A stretch of DNA of 64,000 nt. Origin: Varanus komodoensis. Its lineage: Eukaryota; Chordata; Lepidosauria; Squamata; Varanidae. Below, in pieces: positions 23,127-34,700 of this stretch (positions are counted from its first letter, which is position 1; each line of letters starts with the position of its first letter). The stretch is taken from the NCBI RefSeq assembly GCF_004798865.1, contig NW_025336599.1, forward strand, positions 1,906,271 to 1,970,270, read 5' to 3'. The position numbers and the translations under genes were made by a program. A model generated the notes under the pieces. The model saw nothing but the letters and a program-made list of their open reading frames with translations. It had not been told where the DNA came from and did no database searches.

Positions 23127-23525
23127 TACAGAAAGGATCAAGTGATGCTAGATAGGGAAGGAAGGCTGGCAGCCACACAACACAGCTTCCGCAAAAACAG
23201 GTCCTGCCAGACAAACCTGTGGAATTCTATGACAAGGTTTCGAGGTGGCTAGATGGAGGGGATGCAGTGGATGTGGTATACCTGGATTTCAGCAAGGCCT
23301 TTGACAAAGTGCCCCATGATATCCTGGTGTAGCAACTGAGGAGTTTTGGGATACACCAAAGCACTGCCCGGTGGATTAGGGCATGGTTGACAGACGGAAA
23401 GCAGAAGGTAACCATGAGTGGGGAATCATCAGGATGGCGACCAGTGACAAGCGGGGTCCCCCAGGGCTCTGTCCTGGGGCCGATCCTGTTTAATCTTTTC
23501 ATTAACGACATGGAAGAAGGGGTGA

Positions 23526-23625
23526 NNNNNNNNNNNNNNNNNNNNNNNNNNNNNNNNNNNNNNNNNNNNNNNNNNNNNNNNNNNNNNNNNNNNNNNNNNN
23601 NNNNNNNNNNNNNNNNNNNNNNNNN
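23526..23625. other. Assembly gap (100 N)
   Basis: Exactly 100 N, the usual placeholder for a gap of unknown size. About 48 bases before it (gatcctgtttaatctttt... gaaggggtga) recur just after it. Confidence 0.99.
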
Positions 23626-23679
23626 GGCCCCAGGACAGAGCCCTGGGGGCCGATCCTGTTTAATCTTTTCATTAACGAC

Positions 23680-24514
23680 ATGGAAGAAGGGGTGAACAGT
23701 CTGCTGATCAAATTCGCAGACGACACTAAAACTGGAGCAGTGGCCACAACTGAGGAGCAGGTACTCCGGATCCGAAAGGATCTGGACAGGCTATGGAAGT
23801 GGGCAGGAGACAACAGGATGGCGTTCAATGTGGATAAGTGCAAGGTCTTCCACCTGGGGCATAGGAATAGCTGTTATAAGTACAGGTTAGGTGACAAGTG
23901 GCTGGAGAGCAGCGCTTGTGAAAGGGACCTCGGGGTGCTGGTTGACTGCAGGCTGAACATGAGTCAGATGTGATGTGGTGGTCAAGAGGGGGAATGCCAC
24001 CCTTGGTTGCATAGCCAGAAGTGTGGCTTCTAGATCAAGAGAGGTATTGCAACCACTCTGTACGACTCTGGTGCACCCGCAACTGAAGTATTGTGCTCAG
24101 TTTTGGGCCCCTCATTACAGAAAGGATATAGCCAGGTAGGAGTCAGTGCAGCGTAGGGCCACAAGGTTGGTGGCCGGTTTGCAGGGGATGCCGTATGAGG
24201 CGAGACTGAGGGAACTGGGTCTCTTCAGCCTGGAGAGGAGGAGACTCAGAGGGGATCTGTTGGCGACATACAGGTATGTGAGGGGGTGTCACATGGAGAT
24301 GGGTAGAGACCTGTTCTCCCCTGCAGAGGAAGGCAGGGCACGCTTCAATGGAGCAAAGCTCAGGGAGCCAAGGTTCCATTTGGATGCCAGGAAGCACTTC
24401 CTGACAGTTAGGACCCCGAAGGTGTGGAATGGGCTTCCACGGGAGGTCGTTGAGGCCCCATTAGTGTGGGTGTTCAAGGATTGGCTGGACATGCACATGG
24501 TGGGCATGTCGTGA
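23680..24514 (+). pseudogene. CR1 ORF2 C-terminal half (RT motif C to C-terminus)
   Basis: The first frame (23680-23973) holds SLLIKFADDTKTGAV, the CR1 version of the catalytic YADD box, and KCKVFHLGHRNSCYKYRLG. After a frame change the C-terminal part (24146-24514) reads [39 protein letters not shown] and [14 protein letters not shown]. These are the standard CR1 thumb and C-terminal blocks. Confidence 0.85.
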
Positions 24515-24689
24515 GCGGAGCCAGCTGGTGCTGGAGGTCAGACTAGATGGCCCAGGAGGCCCCTTCTGACTTGCTCTGTTTCTACATTTCTATGATTCAG
24601 ACATAAATGGGCATCAAATATTATGGAGCAAGGGTGTACCTGATGTGGGCACACAAGTCTTGTGTTCCTATGTCCCATGGCAAACTCAA

Positions 24690-24850
24690 CTAAGTCAGAC
24701 CAGAGCAAGGGACCTGCTGGATTAGGCCAATATTTCCCTCTTGGGCCACCATCCTGTGGCCAGTTAGATGTTTCTGGGAAGCCCACAAGTAGAGCAGAAA
24801 GGAAACACAGCTGCCCCTCTGTTCTTCCTTCCCTAGCTAGAACTAGTATT
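24690..24850 (+). repeat. Dispersed reptile repeat with 'ctgctggat-aggcc' core, copy 1
   Basis: Words gacctgctggattaggcca, catcctgtggccagttagat and tctgggaagcccacaag recall a very common squamate repeat (ctgctggatcaggccagtgg ... catcctgttctcacagtgg). I do not know its class. It starts about 90 bases after the CR1 end. Confidence 0.5.
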
Positions 24851-25560
24851 CGGGGAGATATGGTTTTGCAAGTCCCACTTAGGTGAGTATTTGGGGAGAG
24901 GGGGCATCACTGACAAGCTAAGACCAGAGCCAATGTTTCTCGTGTTGGCCCCCGCTCATCACAGCCAGGAGCCTGAAACCTAAGACTGATGCCCAAAGAG
25001 ACACACCCCACGACGCATGGGGTGTGCACACACAGTATGCTCCCACACTCCACTTTGGTCTTTCAGGGCCAAATCCAGATGGGGATGGTGTCATTTCTTG
25101 AACCAGCAAAGACACCACATTGTCCTAGTCTGCATTGCCTGATGAGCCTCTCTGTTTTGCTAGAGGAATCCGACTTTCAGAACACCCATAGAAGAGGACC
25201 ACTGAACATTCACTGTGCATTTGCAACATACACCCCACTACACACACGGCGGGGGGGAGAGAGAGAGAGAGAGAGAGAATACGGAAATTGATTTTCCATC
25301 ACCCATCTTTCACAAGTTCCAAGAACACAGACCCAAAAATGGGGAAGTTTTTACATTTAGCACATTCATAGCACAGCTCACCGTTCTCAGAATTTACATT
25401 ATTAATCACATAATAAGGAATGGAAGAGCAGGACAATGAAAGAAAGCTAGACCAAAACTGTAAAAGCTGGGCAGTGAAGAGAGCTGTCAGGAGGAGAACT
25501 GCTGCATTCAGTGCTAACTTCAGCAACCTGGTGAACTAAGAGGAAGGCAAACAAGAGGGT
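24851..25560. other. Non-coding stretch with short (GA)n
   Basis: No gene seen. A short (GA)n run lies at about 25257-25279. Confidence 0.45.
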
Positions 25561-25563
25561 CTG

Positions 25564-25830
25564 GGAACAAAGCAAGCCAGAGCTGTTTCTAGAAGCAAAA
25601 ATGACAAAGCTGAGGCTGGTGTACTTTGGGCACATCATGAGAAAGCAAGAGTTCCTGGAGCAGACAATCCTGCTGGAGCAAGTTGAAGGCAGAAGAAGAA
25701 GGGAAAGACCAAGTGCGAGATAGATCAATTCCATAAAGGAAGCCTCTGCCTTGAGTTTAGGAGCAGAGCCGGTCTGCCAAGCACAGGCTACTTTGGAGGG
25801 CATTCATTCCAAATAGTCTGACAGCATGTA
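25564..25830 (+). mobile_element. RTE-clade LINE 3' end, copy 2
   Basis: Paralogue of 21858-22125: YFGHIMRKQEFLEQTILL and VEGRRRRERPSAR, then a stop and SIKEASALSLGAEPVCQ. The start (gagctgtttctagaagcaaa, aatgacaaagctgaggctg) and end (tttggagggcattcattcc) are collinear with copy 1. The two copies are clearly diverged, so both are old. Confidence 0.75.
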
Positions 25831-26398
25831 ACTGCGGTAACAAAACAAATAATCAGGGCATTCCATAGCTGACTGCATTCACATGATGCTTTTTTGCCCC
25901 AAGTGTACCATGTACTGTGGGTCAGCAAAAGGTACGTATATTCATTGGCCTGTCCCACCATATTTCAGTAAAGTTTGCCCTCAAACAAGAACACAGCCTG
26001 CCGCTTTAGCAACGTTAGAGTGCGCTACAGGAGGGACACTATGAAATGTACAGATGTAAACCGCAGGGGTTTTGAACTTTCTGCTGAAAGATGGTGCAGT
26101 CCCACATTTGTGGTTTTTAAGTAGAGTCAAGTAGTTGCATCCATGTGCCTTTTCTTCCTGATGTTCCAAAAGACAGAGTAGAACAGAGTATTAGAAATGG
26201 TCCTGTGAGACTCCACGCTGCCAGGGAGCTTTTTTAACTCAAAGAAAGGTGAGATAAAATATATAATATAGTAAAATATGACATGGGGTGCTAAGGTAAG
26301 ACTGGACTGCATATGTTATATTGTGTGTTGCTATCACTGCAAAGGCAAGTTCTTTGTAGCAAGTATTTAACATAAGCAGTTATTGTAACAAAGCCTTG
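25831..26398. other. Non-coding stretch
   Basis: Nothing recognisable. Confidence 0.45.
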
Positions 26399-26575
26399 TC
26401 TTGAGAACGTAAGACAAGACACGTAGGATCAGGCACAGCATCCACCATTCTGTTCATGCAGTGGCGAACCGGATACCGCAAGGAGGATATGAATGGAACA
26501 GCACCCTCGTGCCCAACTTCCCCAGCAACATGGGTGCACAGACACCCTGCTTCCAATATTATTAGTCAATTCCAA
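26399..26575 (+). repeat. Dispersed reptile repeat with 'ggatcaggc' core, copy 2
   Basis: Words gaacgtaagacaagacac, taggatcaggcacagcatcc, attctgttcatgcagtggcg and cagcaccctcgtgccc fit the same reptile-wide repeat type as 24690-24850 (gtccagcatcctgttc, gtgcagtggc). Class unknown to me. Confidence 0.5.
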
Positions 26576-26598
26576 TAGACATGGGTCACAACAGTGAT

Positions 26599-26681
26599 GC
26601 CAGGATGGCTGAGCAGTCTAAGGCACTGTGCTCAGGCCGCAGTCTCCCCTGGAGACGTGGGTTGAAATCCCACTTCTGACA
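26599..26681 (+). tRNA. tRNA-Leu(CAG)-like sequence, probably a pseudogene
   Basis: An 83-nt class II tRNA layout. The acceptor strand gccaggatgg is followed by the D arm with A box tggctgagcagtctaagg, an anticodon loop ctcaggc with CAG, a long variable arm (cagtctcccctggaga), a T arm and a 3' acceptor strand ttctgac plus A. Length and words match vertebrate tRNA-Leu(CAG). Two points argue against function: the acceptor stem has a mismatch at pair 2-71, and the T loop/B box reads ggttgaaatcc instead of ggttcgaatcc. No clear T4 terminator follows. No encoded CCA is present, as expected for eukaryotes. Confidence 0.72.
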
Positions 26682-26720
26682 GACTGTATGTTAAATGTTA
26701 TATTCCATTTCTTATGACTA

Positions 26721-26797
26721 TAGCTGGCTGGAGTCGGGGGTCAGACTGGAAGGCCCAGGGGGCCCCTTCTGACTTGCTCTGCTTCCATGTTTCTAGA
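26721..26797 (+). mobile_element. CR1 LINE 3' tail fragment
   Basis: Only the last ~75 bases of the CR1 3' UTR: tagctggctggagtcggggg, tcagactggaaggcccagg, ggccccttctgacttgctct and tccatgtttctag. Confidence 0.75.
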
Positions 26798-26914
26798 GTA
26801 TGACCTTATGCCCAATTAGGCTGCAACCCTATTCACACTGCCCTGGAAGTAAGTTCCTCTGAACACAAGGCGGGTCGCTCCTGCGTAGACACACTCAGGA
26901 TTGTACTGCCAGGA

Positions 26915-27690
26915 ACACCCAAGCATGACCGATAGCCCTGGGAACACCTAATGTTGCACAGGATCTGGCTATTAACATGAAGCATTTCCAAAAGCCTCGG
27001 CAATTCCAATCAACAGGATACCCCCCTAATCCAACTGAGACAACGGGGGTGAGCCTGCAGGCTCTGGGGTTCACGCCCATCCAACGCAGGAATACCGGGG
27101 AGATCTTTGCCTCCTTCATTCTCCCACACTGCATTGTGGCTGCACAGCTGTGTTCAACTGTCTAGCACAGAGTCCAACAGGGAGAGAGGAGGAAACCGGG
27201 GTGGCTTCAGGGCACCTCCTAACCTCCAGAGACTAGCCCACACAGCTGTCTATCCCTGGCAGTGCGGGGAAGACACGGAGCTCTGCTCCTCATCTCCAAG
27301 ATCTGCATTCTTTCCCTGACCCAGAGGTGGAAATCTAACATAACCTCTTGCTCCCCCAGAAATTGCCTAGGGGCCACAGGACCACATGCCCCATATCTGG
27401 TTGGGGCATGCTACGAGTTGTGGAACTTTTCTTCTTCCCAAACTTGCATAGGATTGTGCTGTTTGTCCACAAAACAGTGAACACGTGGTAAGCTCCGTGG
27501 GCAGGAACTGTGTAAGTTTGCTTAACTGATGAATGTGAGTGGCAATAATATTATTGCAACATTGCAAAAATGATGGTTTCTCTAAGGCAGGGACAGGCAA
27601 CATGATTGGATACCTTTCTCGGGGTGTGCCACAGTGTCCTATGCCTCTCACATTTTTTAAAAATTTAAAACTTTTGTAGACTGTCCCATT
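26915..27690. other. Non-coding stretch
   Basis: No gene seen. Just before it, at 26818-26915, lies one copy of the palindromic aggctgcaa...cctat repeat. Confidence 0.4.
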
Positions 27691-27975
27691 AGTGAAGTCT
27701 CAATACAGTTTAACAATACAAAATACAAGAAATGAAAAAAAAAATATTATTAAAACACAGCATCCTAAAATTTAGCGATAATAAAACCCCAATTAAAACA
27801 GTTAGGTCTGAAAACATTGGGAAAATAAAAAGATTTTGGTCTGGTGCCAAAAAGAATAAAGTGACGGTGCCAGGCGAACCTCTCTGGGGAGTCCATTCCA
27901 CAATGGGGAACCACTGCAGAGAAGGCCCTTGCCCTGTTGCGCAGTAGGTTTCTGCTATTCTTTTCACCCATGCTG
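27690..27975 (-). mobile_element. L2-clade LINE 3' end, diverged
   Basis: Minus strand: the words aatggactccccagagaggt and tcgcctggcaccgtcacttt, then a run corresponding to the L2 C-terminus and 3' UTR, are collinear with 4560-4730 of the L2 element. The short stem ctggtgcc / ggtgccag at 27840-27873 corresponds to the ctggcgcc stem at 4647-4681. It is more decayed than the 4.4-kb copy. Confidence 0.7.
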
Positions 27976-29984
27976 AAAAGAATGGCTGCAAGTGCATGCT
28001 TTCGCACCATGGAGAGCTGATCCTGTGCTGGCCCATGACTTGTCCTTTGCCATGGCTCCCAGGACAGCCATTTTCCACACATGCAGAAATTGCTACATGT
28101 GCTCAAAGTCCCAGAAGGCTAGTTCACCCAACCCCAAGGAGATCTATTTCATTCCAGGGCATTTTGTTCATAGCTCACACTGCCACCTGATGCACCATGT
28201 AAACAGCTGTGCCCGAACACCACTCACAGTACACACACACAGTGTTAGTCCCCAGTAAACCAGGCATTTATGATTACACAATAAGGCTGCATTCCTGCAC
28301 ACACCGAACTGAGTGTAAGCACTGTGAATTTAAGGAGAATTTCTCTTAAGTAGCTGTGCATAGGATTATTCCATAAAATGGATATTGGTTCTGGAAGATG
28401 GCCCTCCTGAATGAGATATCTTATTGTCAAACTAACAACTATTTGTTTTCTTTTCAACAGTCAAACAGTGTTTAGCACTTACCATAACATACAGTATTTA
28501 CCATAACATACAGTATACAGTATTTTGTAACACCTCTGGTCAGGATCCAGCCCAATGCGCACTTCCCCCCTCCCCTCATGGTTGCAGTGTAAGAAATCAA
28601 TGGGGCCTGACCATCTTTCACTTGGCTGGTTCATACCCTTTGTATATGTGAGACATTTCACTGGAACTGGGGAATGGATCAAAATGTAGACCTCATGGCC
28701 TCCCAATCCAGCCTGACTTATTCACTTGGTACTTTTTCCTATAATCACCCCATAGATTTTGGTACCATTTATGAATTCTAGAGAACTGATAAGCTTCCTT
28801 GCTCTTTTGTGACATTTTTGTTGGACCTAATAAAAGCATCCACAAGTTGCAGGTTTTGGAATTAAAAATTATGTGACAAGCCAAATCCCTTACATGTTTG
28901 AATCCACTTTTTAAAAGGTCAAAATGTGTGTCAAACATGTTTCAGCAGCTGTGAGAAGAACCCCTGTCTAGAAAGAACACTCCTCAGAGGTTGCTTCTAC
29001 AAGATACTCTTCTTTTTGTGAGTGCACGGACACACGCGAATGCAAATATGCATCATTTGTCACACAACAAAACCCATGTTTCCCTGCCAAACAAGTGCAC
29101 CTGGGTTAAATTGTAATCTGTAGTTTATATAGAATCATTTCAGGCTCTAATGTGAATATATTTAGAAAAATGGCTGAGAAGTACATAGAGCAAGATGAAA
29201 AATGGCCCACTGTAATAACATTTATTGAAGGTCTGTACTTGCAGGGATATGGTTTCTAGGGGAAAGCTGCACCAACAGTTGCATACCACTTATAAAATTT
29301 CTTCTGAGACTAACCTTTTTTTAGCGCTCTGGCTGCATTTTAAGATAAAACTGTTCCTCACCTGTGCACACAGGCACAAAGAAGCCAAAACTCTTTCACA
29401 CATACATTTTAGCTATGTCTTCTCCTGAGTTTTACATATTTAGGCATTTGGAAACCAGATATTGATGTATTGGTGCACAAGATCTGTACTATGCGCTTGA
29501 TTCAGATAGCAAAACTTCAATTAAGATATGGTTACAGGGCATTTCATATATGGTTTGTTTGTTTCCGCAGTTTGTGGTCCTACACTGAGCATGCAATTGC
29601 CAGCCCTCGGTTCAGATCCTCCACTGTGTTTACCTTTGTTTTCTTCCTAACACAAACGGAATCAGTCCTCCAGAGGTGCTGCATGTTACAGCTTCCAAAA
29701 ACCTGACCTCTCACAAACCAGTATGTAAACATGGCAGTTTAAAAGTAACCTTCCCCTCGCGTAACCCGGAGTTGTATGTTTGAAGCACAGGCATGGCTCC
29801 AATCCCAAACAAAACCAAGCCCCACTTTCAAGTCCTACTGCCTGCGCTGAAACATCCCAAAGGGCCAAGGATGCGCAGCTTCGACAAGCTCATGCCGTGC
29901 CGCCACAACTTGGTCCTTGGCCGCCAACTTGAGCTGGCGTCACACACACCACCACAAAAGCGCAGAGCCTTCTAGGAAACGCAA
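27976..29984. other. Non-coding stretch upstream of the CpG island
   Basis: No gene I can support. A copy of the palindromic gcataggatt repeat lies at 28283-28372. Minus-strand frames here (up to 122 residues) have no recognisable domain. Confidence 0.45.
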
Positions 29985-30463
29985 AGGGTTCGGGGTGGGA
30001 CTACGCCGCAGACCCGGGAGAGACGTGGAATGCGCGGCAAGCCCCGCTTTCCAGGGCAGAGCCCGAAGCGCCGGGACGCGGCCCGGGTGGAGGCGCGGGG
30101 CAGCGCGGCCGAGACGCGCGGCGCGTCCGGAGGCCGCCGCTTTGCTCTGCCCGTCCCAAGGCGCCCTCGCGCAAGAGCGCGGGCTGCCCGGCGGCGCGGC
30201 CCACCCACGCCGCCGGGGAAGAGCCAAAGGACGGCCCCGGCGCCCCCGTCCTCGGCAAGGCACCCGGCCACGCTGCCCGGGCGCCCCTCTGCACCTGCTG
30301 GGCGGGGGCGCGCTGGCGGCGGGAGCGCAGCGCAGCGCCTCGCAGCCGGCCTGCCATTGGCCAACGGCCCTGGCCCCGCCTTCCTCGGAGGGAAACGCGG
30401 CGGCGGCCGCCCCGCGACCTCTGCCCCCGGCGCGAGCCCCGAGCAGCCGGGGAGGCGTCACTC

Positions 30464-30545
30464 ACCATGCAGCGCCGCGCGGGGCCCCGGGGAGTCCTCG
30501 CCGTGCCTCCGCCGCGCGCAGGTCTCGCTCGCTCGCTCGCTCCGC
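30464..30545 (-). other. Candidate first exon ending in ATG at a strong splice donor
   Basis: On the minus strand the sequence ggcgctgcATG is followed at once by GTGAGT (donor GT at 30465-30464), the strongest donor consensus I see in the island. The ATG (30468-30466) has G directly after it and sits in a GC-rich leader. An ETS-like cacttcct lies about 80 bases upstream. This is the layout of a gene whose first exon is leader plus start codon. The next exon was not found, so the gene is unnamed and the call is inferred. Confidence 0.35.
30523..30542. repeat. (CTCG)n run in the CpG island
   Basis: Five tandem ctcg units directly upstream (minus-strand sense) of the candidate first exon. Confidence 0.9.
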
Positions 30546-30912
30546 GGAGGAAGTGACAAAGTTGGCGCCCCTCGCCGCCCGCCGCAGCCGAGCCGAGCTT
30601 CGGGCGCTTTGCCGCGACGGGGCGGCGGCGGGCGAGCCCGCTCCCTCGGGTCCTCGGAGGGAGGCAAACTCCCGCTTCGCCTGACGGAAGGAGCGCGCGC
30701 GCCCCTCCTCCTCCTCCTCCAAATAAAAGCCGGACAGGCGAGTTGGCGCGCGTGTCGCGCGACGCGTGGGCGCCCCCCGAGCGCGCGGGCAGGCGCGCGC
30801 GCCCACGGCGTCCTCGGAAGGAAGGGGCGCGGTGGCGGAGCGCGGCAGCCGCGGAGCTCGCGTCCTGGGCGCGCAAGCGCGGTCGCCCCCTCCGAGCCCC
30901 CTTTCGAGGGGG

Positions 30913-30929
30913 TGCGCGCGCGCGCGCGC
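30913..30929. repeat. Alternating (CG)n tract
   Basis: Seventeen bases of strictly alternating pyrimidine-purine (tgcgcgcgcg...), the sequence type most prone to left-handed Z-DNA. Confidence 0.9.
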
Positions 30930-31769
30930 CCGGGGGAGGGCCGCCGGGGGCGACTGCGGCCTGGGGCGCCGATCCGGGCGGCGGGCGGGCGGGCGCGGAG
31001 CAGGAGCGCCGTCCGGTGCCGCGGGAGGAGGAAAGGCGTGACCCGCGCCGCCCGCCCGCTCGCCCGCCGCCCGGCCGGCCCGCTCCCTGTCCCGAGCAGG
31101 CGAAGCGAGCCGGGCTGGACCGTCACCCGACTGGCTTTCTCCCCCTGCTGCTCCGCCGCCCCAGTCCTGCAGCGGGCAGCCGCGCCTCCTGCAGCCGGCG
31201 GCGTCCTGCGCGGGCAGCGACCGATCCCGGGGCCGGAACGGGAGCGGCTCCCCGCTCGGTCTGTGGCCCCGCGAGCCGGGCGCGGGCAGACAAGCCGCGC
31301 CGCTCCCTCCGACCGGCGCTCCGAGCGGCTCGGCGAGGGAGGTGACCTTCACGCGGGGACGAGGAGCGCGTGCGGAGGCGGCCGCGGCTTCGGGCAGGCG
31401 GAACGGCGGCAGCGCGGCGCGAGGGTCCGCACCGCCCGCCCCCCGCCCGCCGGCCGGCGGAGGGAGGCAGCGCGCAGCCCGCGGGGAGCCTTCCGCGGGC
31501 GTGGGCGTCACGGAGGCCGGTGGGCTTCACTCGCGGGGGAGTCCGGCTGCTGGGCGGCAGGCGGCACGCCGCTCGCTTCTATGTGTTCCCTCGCCCTTCA
31601 GCGCTCTTGAACGACCAACTTTCCCTCCGGGCGCCCTTCGCACGCACGTCTCCCCCGGACAGGCGCGGGAGAGGGGCTCGGGTGGAGGGGCACCGGGCCT
31701 GGGAGCCCCTGCCTCTCTGCACGCAGGCGCGCTGCCGGCATTGAAAGCGGGATTGGGGTGGGGTGGGGC

Positions 31770-34700
31770 GGCCTGGACATGCTTTTGATGGGCGAAAGGG
31801 GACACGCGCTCCCAGATTAGAAGGGGTTTTTCCCGAAATCTTCGACATGCGATCCTAAGTATCCCGGCACACGCTGCAAGCGCCAGGGGGCGATGGTGCG
31901 CGCCGCCGGAACTGCGCTGCCTGGTGCGGTGGGGGCTTGCCGGCTTGCCTGTGCATCCAGCGCGTTTCAGAAAAGCGACTGTAGCCTTCTGAGCAAAAGG
32001 GACATTTCTAATTCCATTCTTGCACCCAGTTCCTGCACCTCTTCTTCCCGTTCATTTACCCCCACAAGAGCCTCGTCTGGCAGGTTAGGCTGAGAGTCGG
32101 TGGACCAAATTCACCTGCCAAGAAAAGGTTTGAATCCGCCTGATCCCCCGGGGTTCCACCCTTGGCTGGAAATAAGCCCTGTTGAATCCAGTGGAGCTTC
32201 TAGGTAGGCACGTGTGAGTATCGCACTGTGCATCTGAGTTGGGTGGCTCTTTTGAATGCGAGTGGATAATAGTTCTAAAAGTGTCTTCACTTACCAGTGG
32301 CTGCACCGGTAAAGGTCTTAAACATTATTTTATAGAAATAGACCACATTTTTCTTCCTTTCTTCCCACTCTGCCTGTTTGCTTAAGTCACATATTGGTTA
32401 AAGTAGGTGCTGATGACCTGAATTAACAAGGTTCCCAGTTGCACAAGATTAGCAATGGAAGCACTTTCCAAATCACAGAGGAAAAGCTCTGGGCATGTCT
32501 GTTCGTGCAGGGAGGCAGGTTTCCTCTCGGAAAGAAGCTGTTGCCTTTCTTCCTGGCTCTGCTCCTGTGCCTTTAACAGTAATGTGGCATTTACACTTTT
32601 CCTGATGTGGAGGTGAATGAATTGATCTACTAAATTTCTAAAAATAGGAGCAGGCTCAGGAAAGAAATGTGGCAAATCTATCTCAGAATGGAGATGCATT
32701 TGTTTGTTTGGAAGTTAGGCATGCTTAGAAAGAGGGGTGGCAAAATTGGGAATCATGAATTGCTAGGAGTTAACCCTATGCACAACTATAATCTCGACTT
32801 TGGTGAGGCCTGCATTGATTAAATACGATGGTGCTGAAGTTTTAAAAGATAAACACTAAATGATTATCAGTTCTCTATTTTCTTTCATCTATCCAAAAGC
32901 ATAAATTTGAACTTCCCACCACCATTTAGAAAGGACGAAATGCATACAATTTTCAGTGTTTCTTCTTCCTCTTCTTTTGTTAATTGGAAACCTAAGAAAT
33001 TATACTTACTATCTATTTCTGTAACTGTTTGGATACAGAGTAGTAATTCATCATTAATGATCACAGGAGAGCTACATGAAGCCAGTGTGCTGAATTAAGG
33101 TAATGACTGCTTTCATAAAACCACACCAGTAGTTGTGCGTGGTGAATTGGCTCGAATGATCCTGGGTGAGCAGGTCCCAGGCATCAACCAGAGAAGGGGC
33201 AGCCATTGAGAGCTTCTTCAACCTTCCTTGCCACAAAGAACTCCTGCAAGAACTCCTGCAAACAAGAGGTGGAGTGCACCTTTGCTTTTATCTTCCTCCC
33301 ACCCAGTCCTCTTTCCTTTTGTGTCACTTCTTGTAGATTTTAAGCCAAAACAGGGACTGCATTAGTTATCTTTGTATCAGCTATTCAGAGAGATACTTTT
33401 ATCTGAAGAGCAGGTTTAAAATGCCTTCAAAGAGTAAATAAAGTGTACCACAGCCCAAACACAGGGACAGAGGAGGCTGCCTCCTGCATCTCTGCCTGAT
33501 TTACTGTTGCCTTGTGACATTCCAACTTGTTCCAGTTTGGAGGCACATCATGCTGCTGAATCTGTGCAGACAGGCTTTATTTGAACACTTGTACCATACT
33601 CAATACAAAAGCACAGCAGAACAGCATTCCTTTTGAACAGTCCTTCCCAGAATAGCAACTCAAGCAGATGCAGCAGAATGAACTCTTCTAGATAGAGTCA
33701 GGCACTGCCTTTGCATCATTGGCATGATGGCTGCTAACAAGAGCTCCATTTCCACTAAAGCAGAAGACTAAAATGTATATTTTAAAAGGGGGACACTGTT
33801 GCCACCCAGGATAACCCCTTGAACTGTCTGAAAAATAATGTACTTCCCCAGTGAGGAATTGCGACTTGCAGAAAAATCACCCCCTGTGATGGGGGACGGT
33901 TGCATTTCATGATGTTTCTGGATGGCAAACTTGTGACTCCATACATCCACAACTCCTGTCAGCCCCAGCCAACGTAGCCCATATTGAAGGATCTTGAGCT
34001 TTATTCATCAGAATACCTGGAGCGCCATGAGTTGCTCAGACCTGCACCACCCTATCACCTGTGGATTAACACCCCACAGACTGCCCCATCCTGGCCTTTC
34101 CTTCTCAGCTGAGCTCTGACACAGCTAGGCAGAAATGGAATCAAGAAACTGTCCAATGAGTGCAGGAACAGTCATCATCCGCAGGCATTTGGGGATTAAC
34201 TCCACTAAGCAAAGACAGGTTTTCCCCCGAGTTAGCATGCAAGGGGCTGCACCACCACAGGGCCCTGTGGTGGGAATGTTTTCCGGTCCAGATCATGCAC
34301 CCGCTCTTACCCTGCTACCACATATGTAGGCCAGTCCGAGATGCTGCCTGTGCTGAAGGACACAATGGCACGCCACCGTCCTCATCACTCCCTCTATGCA
34401 CAGAATCCGGCTGAAAATAACTTCAGCACCAAAGGCTGGACAGCACCGTCCTCCAGGTTTGTAAGCGGCAGCTGAGCAGGACAGGCTGTGTGCACAATTG
34501 CAGAATGGTGCAGCAAGGGCACTGTAGTTGCAGGAAGGACACTGGTTCCAACCCCACTCAATGCAGGCTGCAGAATTTGGCCCCCAGCACAGTGCTGCAG
34601 TTTGCCCGCCGATCTGCTTGGCTTCTTGCGGCTCTCGGAACGTAACCTGTGAAGCAGCTGCCTTGCTGGCCGCACTGGCTGCGTTCCAGATACCAGTTGG

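Larger units (their letters stand above)
23128..24598 (+). mobile_element. CR1 LINE, 5'-truncated, containing an assembly gap
   Basis: Starts inside the RT at the word gtgatgctagataggg and runs to the CR1 3' tail (ctgtttctacatttctatga). It is very close to the 41.6-43.0 kb copy, so the family is young. The 100 Ns at 23526-23625 interrupt the RT, and the sequence flanking them is duplicated and partly inverted. One stop lies at about 23328, where the other copy has a sense codon, and the frame changes again downstream, so the copy is dead as assembled. Confidence 0.9.
29985..31760. promoter_or_regulatory. CpG island, probable promoter of an unidentified host gene
   Basis: An abrupt change from AT-rich DNA to about 1.8 kb of very GC-rich sequence full of CpG, with no matching repeat family. 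It contains several GC-box-like words (gggcgggcgggcg near 30978), NRF1-like gcgcaagcgc (about 30867-30876), an ETS-like aggaagtgac (30548-30557) and a TATA-like aaataaaag (30720-30728). Such islands mark vertebrate promoters. The long frames through it (up to 526 residues, rich in Arg, Ala, Gly and Pro) are a by-product of composition. The best splice donor in it points left, so transcription to the minus strand is favoured. A bidirectional promoter is possible. Confidence 0.8.

Noticed and set aside
30030-31610. Open frame of 526 residues on the plus strand, with others of 349, 291 and 255 residues on both strands
   Set aside because: All lie in the CpG island, where stop codons are rare. 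The products are Arg/Ala/Gly/Pro-rich without any domain, and frames on both strands overlap.
32284-32300. Second minus-strand splice donor ctgGTAAGT as part of a gene
   Set aside because: No open frame or acceptor that would make an exon could be supported.
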